From NCBI GenBank assembly GCA_036322875.1, contig AP027925.1, positions 1-64,000 of the forward strand: a stretch of DNA of 64,000 bases. The letters run 5' to 3'. Of the stretch, positions 8,588 to 18,751 are shown in pieces. The notes below the pieces were generated by a model. It worked only from the letters and a program-made list of their open reading frames with translations. It had not been told where the DNA came from and did no database searches. The DNA is from Paraimprobicoccus trichonymphae (lineage in GTDB: Bacteria; Bacillota; Clostridia; Oscillospirales; Acutalibacteraceae). The stretch's first letter is position 1; each line of letters begins with the position of its first letter. The position numbers and the translations under genes are program-made.

Positions 8588-10075
8588 TTGATAAAAAATC
8601 AAAGAAAAAAAGGTATGATATTATCTTATTTAAATATTTTATTAGGGACGCTTATAAATATAATAAGTGTTCCCATGTTTTTAAATTACATAAATATAAA
8701 TGAATACGGTTTATACCAGATAATGGGTTCATTAATTGCTTACTTTGTTATTTTAGATTTTGGACTTCCTGCTACAGTAGTTTATTTTTATTCTAAATAT
8801 AGTTCTGAAAACAATAATGGCCAAAAAGAGATATTTTTATCTATATGTTCTAAAATTTACATTTTTATAACTTTTATGATTTTTTTAGTAGGATTAATTT
8901 TATATTTTAAACTAAATTTTATATATAAAAATTATGAGATTCAAGAATTAAATAATTTAAAAAACATGTATTTGATATTATTAATCAACGTAATTATTAC
9001 TCTTCCTTTTCAAATCTTCAATGCCATAATTACAGCCCACGAAAAATTTGTTTTTTTAAAATCTCTCTCTATTTTTATTAATGTATTTCAAGCCATTTCG
9101 ATTTTTTTATTTATTAATAAGTTTCCATTTGCGATTACTATAGTAACAGTGCAAACTTTTTTTAATATAATTACAAGTTTTTTCAGAGCATTTTATTGCA
9201 TAAAATTCTTAAAAATAAAAATAAGTTTTAGTCATTTTAATAAAGAACTATTTTTAAAAATAGTAAAATATTCAAGTGTTATATTTTTAAATGTCATAGT
9301 TGAACAATTTTTTTGGCGTTCTAATTTTATTATTTTAAGTATTTTAAACAATTCAGTCTCAGCCGCTGCATATTCTATAGTTTTTCAAATAACTTACAAT
9401 TATATGATTTTGTCTACAGCGATAACTGGGGTTTTTCTGCCAAAAGTGATAGACTTAGTTACTAAAAAAAATGAAAAAAAGCTTTCAAATTTATTTATAG
9501 AAGTTGGAAAATTAGAAAGTTTGATTTTGGGATTGGTCTTAACTGGATTTATTTTATTTGGAAAGGAATTTATTTCCATATGGTCCTTAAAAGAGCCGGG
9601 TTTTGAAAATAGTTATATTATGACTCTACTAATTCTAATACCTTTGAGTATAGATTTAATTCAAGGTTTAGGACAGACAATTTTGCAAGCGGTAAATAAA
9701 TTTTATTTTAGAGTAATTTTATTTTTGTTTATAGATTTTATAAATATATTTTTAAGTATTTTATTAATAAAAAAATACGGTGAAATCGCTTGTTCTGCGG
9801 TAAGTGGAACTACGCTAATTATATCAAATATCGTATTAAATATATATTATCAAAAAAATTTGAAATTAGATATAAAAGATTTTTGGCTCAAAATATTAAA
9901 AAATTTATTTTTTGCATTAATAAGTTTTACGATTGGTATTTTTATAAATTTAATAAATGCCAATTTAATAATTAAAATAATGCTATATTTTGTGGTTTAT
10001 ACTATTATTATGTATGTGTGCGTAATTAAAAAAAATTCGTTATTTTCAAATAATAATAAAAAAATTTTACGTTGA
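8588..10075 (+). CDS. Polysaccharide/lipid-linked oligosaccharide flippase (MATE/Wzx-like)
   Basis: A 495 aa polytopic membrane protein with about 12-14 predicted helices and very few charged residues between them. The N-terminus KKGMILSYLNILLGTLI followed by YININEYGLYQ is the classic start of the polysaccharide biosynthesis exporter family, which flips undecaprenyl-linked glycans across the membrane. The C-terminal half includes LAVNK-like and LLIKKYGEIACSA segments. The start is TTG 8588; a later ATG at 8613 is possible. The Shine-Dalgarno is weak. The transported glycan is unknown. Confidence 0.85.
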   Translation: MIKNQRKKGMILSYLNILLGTLINIISVPMFLNYININEYGLYQIMGSLIAYFVILDFGLPATVVYFYSKYSSENNNGQKEIFLSICSKIYIFITFMIFLVGLILYFKLNFIYKNYEIQELNNLKNMYLILLINVIITLPFQIFNAIITAHEKFVFLKSLSIFINVFQAISIFLFINKFPFAITIVTVQTFFNIITSFFRAFYCIKFLKIKISFSHFNKELFLKIVKYSSVIFLNVIVEQFFWRSNFIILSILNNSVSAAAYSIVFQITYNYMILSTAITGVFLPKVIDLVTKKNEKKLSNLFIEVGKLESLILGLVLTGFILFGKEFISIWSLKEPGFENSYIMTLLILIPLSIDLIQGLGQTILQAVNKFYFRVILFLFIDFINIFLSILLIKKYGEIACSAVSGTTLIISNIVLNIYYQKNLKLDIKDFWLKILKNLFFALISFTIGIFINLINANLIIKIMLYFVVYTIIMYVCVIKKNSLFSNNNKKILR

Positions 10076-10100
10076 CATTTTTGAATTTACGTTCTAAAAT
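10072..10100 (+). promoter_or_regulatory. Promoter of the 10155 gene
   Basis: TTGACA at 10072-10077 and TAAAAT at 10095-10100, separated by 17 bases, about 55 bases before the ATG. A short dyad ACGTT/AACGT overlaps the -10 region (10090-10107). Confidence 0.6.
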
Positions 10101-10154
10101 AAACGTGGAAGTTGTTATAATACACTCTAAAAATATAATATAAGGAGAATAAAA

Positions 10155-10574
10155 ATGAAGAGGTTATTACATTTTAAGAGTATGATACTGTCGTCAATGT
10201 TACTGTTTGGTTGTGCGCTCAATTTTTTTGCTGAGAATAAACCTTATCTATTGATGAATGAAGAATTTGTTAGTTTAATTGTATCAGAAAATGGCGATAA
10301 AATACCACAAAATAGAATTTGGACTTTAACTAAAGATACTGTTAATATTTCTAAAGTATTTTATGGTTTGCTCGTAGATCCGTTATGGAAATTCAATGGT
10401 TTTGAACATGGTTTTGAACATTGTTGTAGTTGGGTAGGATTTAAAGGATACCATTTTGATTTAAGTTCAGCTATTTCAGTAGGTTTGGGTTTGCTTGATT
10501 GTTATTTTTTGTACGACGACTTAAAAGACATAAGGTTTGACCAAAAGCAAATAATTTCCACATTAAAAATTTGA
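10155..10574 (+). CDS. Small secreted or lipoprotein-like protein, family B member 1
   Basis: A 139 aa protein without a recognised domain. The N-terminus is a signal peptide or lipoprotein signal (KRLLHFKSMILSSMLLFGC, with Cys after LFG). A middle motif reads ENGDKIPQNRIWTLTKD. A second hydrophobic segment lies near residues 98-118, and the end is LYDDLKDIRF. The next gene shares this plan, so they arose by duplication. AAGGAG precedes the ATG by eight bases. It probably sits in or on the membrane; the function is unknown. Confidence 0.75.
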   Translation: MKRLLHFKSMILSSMLLFGCALNFFAENKPYLLMNEEFVSLIVSENGDKIPQNRIWTLTKDTVNISKVFYGLLVDPLWKFNGFEHGFEHCCSWVGFKGYHFDLSSAISVGLGLLDCYFLYDDLKDIRFDQKQIISTLKI

Positions 10575-10636
10575 GTTTTGGTATTGTCATAAAATTAAAT
10601 TAATTAAATTATTTTTAATAAGGAGAAATAAATAAA

Positions 10637-10987
10637 ATGAAAAAATTATTACGTTTTAAAAGTTTGGTATTATCAGTAGTTTTAGGAATTGCGCCTGGGT
10701 TTGCTGCAGAAGAAACTGTAGTTTCCAAATCTCTGGTGATAATTGACAATGGTAAAAACATACCAGCAAATAGAAATTGGACACTATTTAAAGATATATC
10801 ACTCATAGTTCCATATGCAGCATTAAACATAATTTTTACTAGTGTGGCTATTTGGAGTTTTGTCGAGAATGAATATAATGGAGTAGCATTATTTTTTGGA
10901 GCTGATGCAGTGGTGGGTATTTTTACGTTAATTAGTACTTATAATTTATTGAGAGATATAAAAAAAGTAAGATTTTACAAAGTTTAG
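10637..10987 (+). CDS. Small secreted or membrane protein, family B member 2
   Basis: A 116 aa paralogue of the preceding gene. It shares the opening KKLLRFKSLVLS, the motif DNGKNIPANRNWTLFKD, and the closing LLRDIKKVRF. Instead of a lipobox Cys it has GFAAEE, a signal peptidase I type site. Two further hydrophobic stretches (about 55-75 and 82-102) suggest membrane insertion. A good AAGGAG lies before the ATG. The 62-base gap and same strand suggest co-transcription. No known family. Confidence 0.75.
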   Translation: MKKLLRFKSLVLSVVLGIAPGFAAEETVVSKSLVIIDNGKNIPANRNWTLFKDISLIVPYAALNIIFTSVAIWSFVENEYNGVALFFGADAVVGIFTLISTYNLLRDIKKVRFYKV

Positions 10988-11469
10988 TAAAAATGTTTTG
11001 TTAGAATAAAAATTATACATTAAAATAGTTCAGTGTTCATATATTTAAAAGTAAACTGAGTGAGTTTTTGTTGTGATTTTGCTAAATTATTGATCAGTAA
11101 AAGCCGTGGATTTCGGTTGGTTATTTCTTCAGTTTGTTGATTTGGCGCTAATCTTAGATACAATTCAACAACTGAATTTTAGTTTCAGTTGAACCTTTGA
11201 TGAAGGGATGTGATATAAATACGAAATTAGATATAATAATAAATTTTAACAGAATCGGACGATACTTTTTATGTAAAATAAACAAAAAAATGCCAAATTT
11301 TAGTTAGATAAATCGTAAAATAAAGATTGACAAAAAATAAACTTTCTTCGTATGTACAAAGTAACAAGATTTCAAAATCAAAGAAATTTTCAATAGAATG
11401 TTAAAGTTTTTTTGTCTTTACTATTGTTTTTTACAAAAAATTTTCATACAATGTAATTTATGGTTTTTT
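10988..11469. other. Spacer before tRNA-Thr
   Basis: No gene seen. The region is AT-rich with many stops in all frames; an ORF called over the tRNA (11398-11583) is spurious. Confidence 0.5.
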
Positions 11470-11545
11470 GCTGACATGGCTCAGTCGGTAGAGCACATCC
11501 TTGGTAAGGATGAGGTCGTGCGTTCGAATCGCATTGTCAGCTCCA
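11470..11545 (+). tRNA. tRNA-Thr (anticodon GGT)
   Basis: A complete cloverleaf of 76 bases. The acceptor stem is GCTGACA pairing with TGTCAGC, the anticodon stem CATCC/GGATG carries loop TTGGTAA (GGT), and the T-loop is TTCGAAT. The 3' TCCA is encoded. It stands alone. Confidence 0.95.
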
Positions 11546-12574
11546 AAAATAAAAGTTTCCATGCGTTCTTGTCACGGAGTTAATGGTAAAGAGTTTTGTA
11601 TAAGTAAAATATTTTAATAAGTTACAATAATAATTGTTGCTGTTGAGAATATAAAATTAAAAATCGCGTTAAAGCAAAATTTTTAAATGCTTGTATAATT
11701 CTTATTTATATAAATTCGCGAGAAAACCGCTAAATATTTATATTAATGAAATTATCTGGTTGATTTAAAATATTCTTCTTCATTTAGTTTTTCTTAATTT
11801 ATTTTGCTTTAAATGGATTAACCTTTTATCTATTTGCATTGAGTCATAAATTCTGTGATTATATATTTTAACTTTTGTAAATATGCTAATACCTTTTCTA
11901 CACCCCTTTATATTTAAAAACTCAAGAAAATTAGCAAAATTTATAAATTTTCGTTTTTACTCACATTTTCCTAAATCACTTGATTTATAGTTGTTTTTTC
12001 TAACCGTATTAAACTTTTTTTTCTTTATTTTTTAAATATTTTTTGATATAACTTAGCAAATTGACATTTCCAATATTAGGGATTTTTGGGTGCGTTATGG
12101 AGGTGTGTTTTTGTTTCCCTTAAACCCGGGATAATGTTATTGCCCGTGTTTGTGTATACATAGCATTTTAGGCTTATTTCTGAAACCACAGATGCATTTA
12201 TGATGTTTAAAGTATCGATACGATATTAAGATATTTACAAGATTTATAAGTATGCTTCCGCATGATTTATTTCATTACGATTTGGACAAATTTGACTATT
12301 ATATTTTGGAACAGCATATTCAGTTTTTATTTCAACCATTTTAGATTTATATTCGATAAAATTGGCCAAGCAATAGAAAAATGTAAAACCAAAAAGTAAA
12401 TTCATTACAATGAAAATTTTGTTTAATTTAATCGATTAATTAACATTTTAGTATGTTCATGAATAAAATTAAAATAAACATATTATTCGGTATTCAAAAA
12501 TGCTAGTATAAGAAGGATACGAAAAAAATGTATGTGATTTTAGTATATAAATTAAATAGTGTGACTGAAAAAAT
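11546..12574. other. 1 kb decayed spacer with palindromic repeat
   Basis: No intact gene. At about 11700-11742 the minus strand carries a copy of the repeat found at 26399-26446 (AAATATTTAGCGG followed by TCGCGAATTTATAT). A brief GC-richer stretch at 12085-12150 (CCCTTAAACCCGGG) could be gene debris but has no readable product. Confidence 0.5.
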
Positions 12575-14071
12575 ATGAAAAAATTTGTTGTTTTAGTAAT
12601 AATAGATGGTTTTGGAATAAGTAATTTAAAAGTTGGAAATGCTATATATTCAGCTAAAACTCCTATTTTAGATAATTTATTTGAAAATAATTCAACAAGT
12701 AAACTTCAAGCCTCAGGTGTATCAGTGGGACTTCCCGGTGGTCAAGTTGGAAATTCTGAAGTTGGTCACATGACTATAGGATCAGGTAGAATTTTAAATC
12801 AAGATTTGACTAAAATTAATAGTTCTATAGAAAACAAAAGTTTTTTTGAAAACTTCGAAATAAAAAAAATTATTAATTATGTTTTAAAAAATAATTCTGA
12901 TCTGAATATCATGGGTTTGTTATCTAATGGTGGCATTCACAGCCATATAGAGCATTTATATAGTTTGTTAGAATTTTTAAAAAATTATGATATTAAGAAC
13001 ATCAATATTCACGTTTGGCTAGATGGAAGAGATACTTACTGCAAATCTGGAATAAATTTTGTAAAAAATCTTGAGAAAAAATTAAATGATTTAAATATAG
13101 GTGAGATTGCAAGTATTTCAGGTAGATATTATTCTATGGATAGAGACAACAGATTAGATAGAATTCAAAAAGCTTATGATGTTATTAATAATGATTGTAG
13201 CAATAAGTTTAAAAACTTAGTGGAATACATATTAAATTTTTATGAAAATGATATAACAGATGAATTTATAATTCCAGCTGTAAGTAAAAATTATACTGGA
13301 TTTTCAAAAAAAGACGCTTTTATTTGTTTTAATTTTAGAGCTGATAGAGTCAGAGAAATTACTGATTTTATTTTAGAAAAAAATAAAGAAAATAAGTTCT
13401 TATTTTTCACAGAATATTTTAAAACAAATAACGAAAATGTTTCGATAGCCTTTAAGCCTGGAATAATAAAAAATAATTTAAGTGAATATATTTCTGATTT
13501 TGATTTAAAACAACTTAAAATTACTGAAACTGAAAAATATGCTCATGTAACGTTTTTTTTCAATTCAGGAGTAGAAAAAGCCTATAAAAATGAAGATAGA
13601 ATTTTAGTTCCTTCGCCCAGAGAAGTGGATGTTTATGATTTAAAACCTGAGATGAGTGCGTTTGAAATTACAGATAAAGTTCTATATGAAATAGAAAAAA
13701 ATAAATATGATTTAATTGTATTAAATTATGCAAATTGTGATATGGTAGGACACACGGGAAATTTTTTAGCAACCGTTAAAGCAATTGAATTTGTAGATTT
13801 ATGTATAAAAAAATTACTCAATTCTATAACTAGAAATAAAGGTGTTTTGATAGTTACTTCAGATCACGGTAATGCTGAAAAGATGTTAACGGAATCAGGT
13901 GAAATTTTCACAGCTCACACCAACAATTTAGTACCATTTTGTGTCGCAAACTATCCTTGTAAATTGAAATCTTTTGGAAATTTATCAGATATTGCACCTA
14001 CGATTTTAAATATATTAAATTTAAAAAAACCAGAAGAAATGTCTGGAAATTCTTTAATAACTTATCAGTGA
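12575..14071 (+). CDS. gpmI: 2,3-bisphosphoglycerate-independent phosphoglycerate mutase
   Basis: A 498 aa manganese-dependent phosphoglycerate mutase, near the usual 505-515. It interconverts 3- and 2-phosphoglycerate in glycolysis. The alkaline-phosphatase fold motifs are present: IDGFGIS at the start, the catalytic Ser in GGQVGNSEVGHM, WLDGRDTY, SGRYYSMDRD, FNFRADRVRE, NYANCDMVGHTGN and TSDHGNAEKM. The start is ATG 12575 with only a weak purine stretch before it. The gene stands alone between decayed spacers, showing that glycolysis is selected for. Confidence 0.96.
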   Translation: MKKFVVLVIIDGFGISNLKVGNAIYSAKTPILDNLFENNSTSKLQASGVSVGLPGGQVGNSEVGHMTIGSGRILNQDLTKINSSIENKSFFENFEIKKIINYVLKNNSDLNIMGLLSNGGIHSHIEHLYSLLEFLKNYDIKNINIHVWLDGRDTYCKSGINFVKNLEKKLNDLNIGEIASISGRYYSMDRDNRLDRIQKAYDVINNDCSNKFKNLVEYILNFYENDITDEFIIPAVSKNYTGFSKKDAFICFNFRADRVREITDFILEKNKENKFLFFTEYFKTNNENVSIAFKPGIIKNNLSEYISDFDLKQLKITETEKYAHVTFFFNSGVEKAYKNEDRILVPSPREVDVYDLKPEMSAFEITDKVLYEIEKNKYDLIVLNYANCDMVGHTGNFLATVKAIEFVDLCIKKLLNSITRNKGVLIVTSDHGNAEKMLTESGEIFTAHTNNLVPFCVANYPCKLKSFGNLSDIAPTILNILNLKKPEEMSGNSLITYQ

Positions 14072-14183
14072 CTATTCTTCTAGTTATGTGCTTCTTGGTC
14101 AATAGATACATGGTTATTGCGGTGTCACTTTTGACTGTCATTTATTATTATGATGCAACTTGATACAATCGTTTTAGGTTAAA

Positions 14184-15362
14184 TTATTGAAAAATTTTTT
14201 TATCATACAGATTTACACCATTCTTTAACACTATATCATCTTTTTTAATTGAATTTTTTAAGTTTTCCTCGCAAATTACGAAAGAATCACCATAAAAAAT
14301 TGCGTTTATTTTTTTAAAAATTAACATATTTCCATATTTTATGTAAACACCTTTTATATTATCTTCATTTATATGTATAGATTTTTTTGAAATTTTTAAT
14401 CCAGAGTAATTTGAAATCTTTAAACAGCCATTATCAAATCTCATATTATACAATTCTTTATCAATGTAATTTGTATTAATAAAAACAAAATTTTTATCTT
14501 TATTTATGTAAAAAATTTTCGAATCTACGTAATCATTCTTAAAAGAAAATTTTATTTTCATATTTTTATTCTCATTTATTTTACAAATTTTGTTTGAATC
14601 TATTTTGCAAATTAAAAATAAATCTGATGATATTATTATTTTTCCCAAAATGTTATTATTTTCTAGATTTTTTTTAATGTTTAAATCTTGAATATTTTTT
14701 ATATTTTCAAAATCTATAGAATTTTCATAATTATCAACGTAACTCATAAAAATTCCATTTTTTTCAGAATAAATGTCATTTATAAATCCACTATTTATTT
14801 TTAAATCTTTTACTTTATTTCTTAATTCTTTAATTCTTTTGATAAAAGAATTTTCATTTTTTAAAATAAAATTATATTTCATTACTAAATTTAATATATT
14901 TATCTTATAATTTATAAAATTTTCGTACTTATATTCTTTCAAATTTTCTAAGTAAATACCTAATTTCTCAAACATCAGATCTGGATTAATAAAATCAAAA
15001 TTTTTTAAATCCAAATATTCATTTTCTAAAAAATTTAATTCTTCCTCCAATTTTAAAAATTCTGTTTTATCATTTAGACTATCTAAATTTTTGTATATCT
15101 CAGCTATTTTACTTCCGGTGCCAACTTTTTCACCGTCTCTTACAAGATAATATACACAATTTTCAATACTATTTTTATATAATAATTTTTCATTTCTAAT
15201 TATCAATGCATCAAAATTTATTATATCTTCATAATCTATATATTCAACTATTTCGATTTCTCCGCCATCATAAATATTTTTATATAAAAAGTTAAAAATG
15301 AAGATTAAAAATAAAAAAACAAAAAATATCTCAAAAAACTTTCTTAAAAAATAAATATTCAT
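14184..15362 (-). CDS. HlyD-like membrane-anchored protein
   Basis: A 392 aa protein with one N-terminal membrane helix (residues about 8-28). A biotinyl-lipoyl-like half motif follows (NSIENCVYYLVRDGEKVGTGSKIAEIY), then a long helical hairpin (about 95-200), then beta-rich sequence with FINTNYIDKELY and GVYIKYGNMLIFKKI. This order is that of HlyD-type adaptor proteins that clostridia encode near cell-division genes. The assignment is from architecture only. The sequence is very rich in Lys, Asn and Ile. It stands alone and is convergent with gpmI. Confidence 0.55.
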   Translation of the reverse strand: MNIYFLRKFFEIFFVFLFLIFIFNFLYKNIYDGGEIEIVEYIDYEDIINFDALIIRNEKLLYKNSIENCVYYLVRDGEKVGTGSKIAEIYKNLDSLNDKTEFLKLEEELNFLENEYLDLKNFDFINPDLMFEKLGIYLENLKEYKYENFINYKINILNLVMKYNFILKNENSFIKRIKELRNKVKDLKINSGFINDIYSEKNGIFMSYVDNYENSIDFENIKNIQDLNIKKNLENNNILGKIIISSDLFLICKIDSNKICKINENKNMKIKFSFKNDYVDSKIFYINKDKNFVFINTNYIDKELYNMRFDNGCLKISNYSGLKISKKSIHINEDNIKGVYIKYGNMLIFKKINAIFYGDSFVICEENLKNSIKKDDIVLKNGVNLYDKKIFQ

Positions 15363-16722
15363 TTAGCTATTTTACCATTACAATTCAAATTTTTGAGATT
15401 TCAGTAATAACTGCCATTCAATTGTAAGCTTTTAAGGAAACATTTTACTGTTTGTCCGACTAAATTTTAACGTTTTGCACACTTATTTTATATAAAATTT
15501 GTAAAAATATTGGACTTTGTTGCAGAAATTTAATCGAAATCTAATTAAAAAATATGATTTGAAAACTGTAATGATAATCAGTTTATTTCTTTTGCGATTT
15601 CTTTATTTTTTATCTTTATTGGTGGCTTCATAAATCCTTCCACAAGCTAAAGTTCGTGAAATTTCGGATATACGTCATTAAACTTTACCAATAATATATA
15701 ATCCATTTAGTGGACTGGCGTTTTTCTTTACCATACGAGCAAAACTCAATATATAATAGCATCAAACTGATATATCCGAATTAAGCTTAATTAATGTAGA
15801 CAAAGTGACACCACATAAGAAGAACTTTAACGGTAACCTTATCATCGCGAATTCGGATTTTAAAATTTCTTTTATGAAATATCTTGCATCGATATTATAT
15901 GTTAAATTTCAACTGATTTCTTAAATTTTTTCCCATCATAATAGTTGTGTCCTTAGCAATTTTACTTGCTAATTTACAAGCAAGAACTGGGTTATTAGCA
16001 ATTAGCTTTCTGAAAAGGAATCTTTAAGGTCTTTATCATTTGGTCAAGCAAATACAATAATTTACTAAATCTTCTGATGATTCTTAGGGAGTTCGATTCT
16101 TTTTCATAAATTCCATACCAGACACCAGCAATTATCTTTCCATTTTTGGAACACCAATGAAAGACGACTGATTTGAATGGTATCACCCGAAATCATTATC
16201 GCGATAGACAATGCGATTTTTCATAAAAATCAAAATTGGAACAAATAACATGTTTTTATAATTGCCATATTGTATGGATTACTCCCTTATTTATCCCAAC
16301 AAAATTTAATCGAACATATTTGAGCCGATTTGAAACATTGGTTGCATCTTAAATTCTGAAAAATATTCTTATATTTCAAGAGAAACTGTACCGGATTATT
16401 TTAAAACACAATAGTTATACCTTAACACTCTGCTTGACTAAAAACCAAACAGATTCCTGATTCTACGCCTCCAGCGATTACTCGTTTTACGTAAGCTCCA
16501 TTTCATTTCAAGTGTAAACTTCCGTGAGTTCCACGGTGTTTAATTTTCAATGCTTGAAGTTTCAACCTGGTTTTTGTTGAAACAGCATTTTTTATAATTT
16601 TAGCACACCATTATTTTTTGTCAATATTTTTACTATTCATTCGCTAAAATAAATATTTAGCGGTTATATATAAAAAAGTCAACAAAAAATAGTTATAAAT
16701 ATAGTAAATTAAAAAATCTTAT
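15363..16722. other. 1.36 kb decayed region
   Basis: No intact gene. On the minus strand, short readable pieces such as 15995-16186 (IPFKSVVFHWCSKNGKIIAG) and about 15840-15990 (LACKLASKIAKDTT) look like remains of real proteins, probably transposases, but I cannot name a family. The right end is occupied by a copy of the dispersed repeat. Confidence 0.5.
16460..16665 (-). repeat. Dispersed composite repeat (copy 2)
   Basis: The minus strand shows AAACACCGTGGAACTCACGG followed by GAAATGAAATGGAGC, as in copy 1. On its other side lies the palindrome CGCTAAA/TTTAGCG (16642-16662), the same order as in the copy at 55470-55625. The palindrome with its flank TCAATATTTTTAC also matches 26375-26421. 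Confidence 0.6.
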
Positions 16723-17849
16723 TTAATTTTTAAAATGTTCTAATAACATGTCTCTTCTTTCAAAAATTCCAAATATTCTTTGTTTTATGCTGTGGCTAGC
16801 ATTACCTTCGTTAACTCCGAAAATTTCAAAAAATTTTGATTTTTTTAAAGTTTCAAGTGTTTTTTTAATTTTTGCAGGTAAATAATTTGAATATAATAAT
16901 TTTTTTACACACTCCACGTGTTCAGGATTATTATACTGAACCCAATATGAATTATCGTAAATTACAAAATTATTATCCTTCTTTGTTGGAGCGTATCCGT
17001 ATTTTTTTCTATTTCTTTTCTTAAATAACTATCACAAAAACAGCTGTTATCAAAAGGGAAATTTTCATTTTTTATTATATCAATATATTCTTTTTCATTG
17101 AAAAAACAATCGTCAAAATAATGACATCTCACAAATGAGACTTCTCCATATTTCACTAATTGAACACTTTTAATTCCTTCATTATTTATTGAAATAGGAT
17201 GAAGATAAATTCGATTTTTTTTATTATTTTTCGTTTCACTAATCAACATATTGTGCGGACCTACATCCCATTGACCAAAAATAAAGTTAAAAATTTTAAA
17301 ATCAGCAAGTTCATTTTTGTCAATTTTACTCAAAACTTCATCAAAATCTTCATCATTAAGTTTTAATAAATCTATCTTTAATTCAATAAATAAGCTGAGA
17401 GAACCTGTTTTTAAACTTATTTTACCTTGTCCATCAAAATCATATTCTAAGCTTCTTTGTATAATCGGTGGAACGCTGCCGAGACCAGTTTCAACAGAAA
17501 GCTGATAGGCTATTAATTCTGCACTGCTCTATTCATCCAAATTTACTTTAAAAACACAATGCAATCCATTATCAAGTAAAACACTGTAAACTTGCCCATC
17601 AAAATCAGCAATTCTACTGTTTTCAGCAAGATATTCATGCATATTTTGGATTGCAAATACATTTTCTGTTAACAGTTCTGATTTTATTGATTCTCTATGA
17701 ATTTTTCAGTTAGCTGGTTCTTGAATGTCAAATTTTTCTGAAATTGCTCTGCTAGAAGAAAGTGTTTTTTCTTCTAAAGCTATTATTGGTACAAAACTGC
17801 AAAAAATTATTACATTTAAACTTAGTAATATTTTCATCAATTTTTTCAT
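16723..17849 (-). pseudogene. Secreted kinase-like protein (PI3/4-kinase-like fold), inactivated
   Basis: One minus-strand frame runs from ATG 17849 (GGAG before it), starting with a clear signal peptide (KKLMKILLSLNVIIFCSF). The body contains AELIAYQLSVETGLGSVPP, a GKISLKTGS stretch, and DFKIFNFIFGQWDVGPHNML, the order and spacing seen in bacterial PI3/4-kinase-like proteins (catalytic D and N near the end). It is interrupted by TGA near 17707, TAG near 17531 and a one-base shift in an A-run near 17003. After the shift, the frame continues as APTKKDNNFVIYDNSYWVQ to 16723. Family assignment is tentative; inactivation is clear. Confidence 0.5.
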
Positions 17850-18082
17850 AAATTAATCTCCAATTTTAATTATATCATAAAAATATAATTCTAAATACCA
17901 AATTATAAAAATAAATCTATTCAAAAACCGTTTTGTAGTATAGTATTAAAATATTTTTTATGGATTTGTTTTCGGTGGCTATCTGGGGTACAACATGATA
18001 AATGATCTATTAATTGGCGAAACGATATTAAAATTGCTTCATTATTTTATATTAGCAGGTTATTTTTGTTAATCTTTTTTTA

Positions 18083-18553
18083 AAAAGTGTTTTTTAAAAT
18101 AAATTTATATTCTTCGATGTTTCTAGTAATTACAGTAAAATCTTTATATCTATGATTTTTTTTAAAAACCAATTTTTTTATTTCTCTCGCTATAAAATCA
18201 CATTCATCATAAATATCAAAAGCTCTGTATATTTCTATATTATTCAAATTTTTAATATATTTAAATTTGATATTACTAAAGAAATTTTTCTCTAAAAAAA
18301 CCAATTCTGAATTTTTAAACCTAATACTATTATTTAACAAAATTTCATTTATTTTTATATTATTTTTTTTAGATAATTTTATTAAATTATTTATATTTTT
18401 ATAAACACTAGAAAATAAGTTTGTTGTTTCAGAATTTAAATAATTTGCATCAGAACAAAAAGTTATATACATATCTTTAGACTGAATTAAAAAAATTTCC
18501 AAAATATTTAATTGTTGCAGTGTAAAACCATGAAAAGAATCGACAAAAATTAT
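18083..18553 (-). repeat. Exact 471-base duplicate of an internal addB segment
   Basis: Positions 18083-18553 match 21053-21523 with a constant offset of 2970 and no difference in the stretches compared; the encoded 140-residue piece is identical. The fragment lies in the same orientation as addB, directly beyond the intron debris at its 3' end. It has no start signal of its own, so it is a duplicate and not a gene. Confidence 0.9.
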
Positions 18554-18751
18554 TTCATCTGAATAAACTAAGGTTTAGTGATTTTTTCTATAAATTTAGA
18601 AAAATGGTTTTTTAGAGGGCAGATTGAAAGTTAAAATAACTGTTACGTGAAAACTTGTAAACTTAAATTATTTTGAACAAATATGTTCGATGGAACGCTG
18701 TATGCAGTGAAAAGTTGCATGTACGGTATGGCGTAGAGAAAAAATTGGAAA
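18554..18751 (+). mobile_element. 3' end remnant of a group II intron
   Basis: About 18685-18735 reads GAACGCTGTATGCAGTGAAA, then AAGTTGCATGTACGGT, which folds as a group II intron domain V with a GAAA-type loop. Sequence typical of an intron end follows. No reverse transcriptase frame remains upstream; the left edge is the addB duplicate. It abuts the 3' end of addB in antisense. Confidence 0.6.

Noticed and set aside
11398..11583. 61-codon ORF across the tRNA
   Set aside because: It overlaps the complete tRNA-Thr and has no coding signal.
17531..17709. In-frame TGA in the kinase-like gene read as tryptophan (code change)
   Set aside because: A TAG also interrupts the frame, a frameshift follows, and TGA is the normal stop of ptsH, rbgA and cwlD here.
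18080..18502. 140-codon ORF as a separate gene
   Set aside because: It is an exact duplicate of an internal addB segment, without its own start signals.
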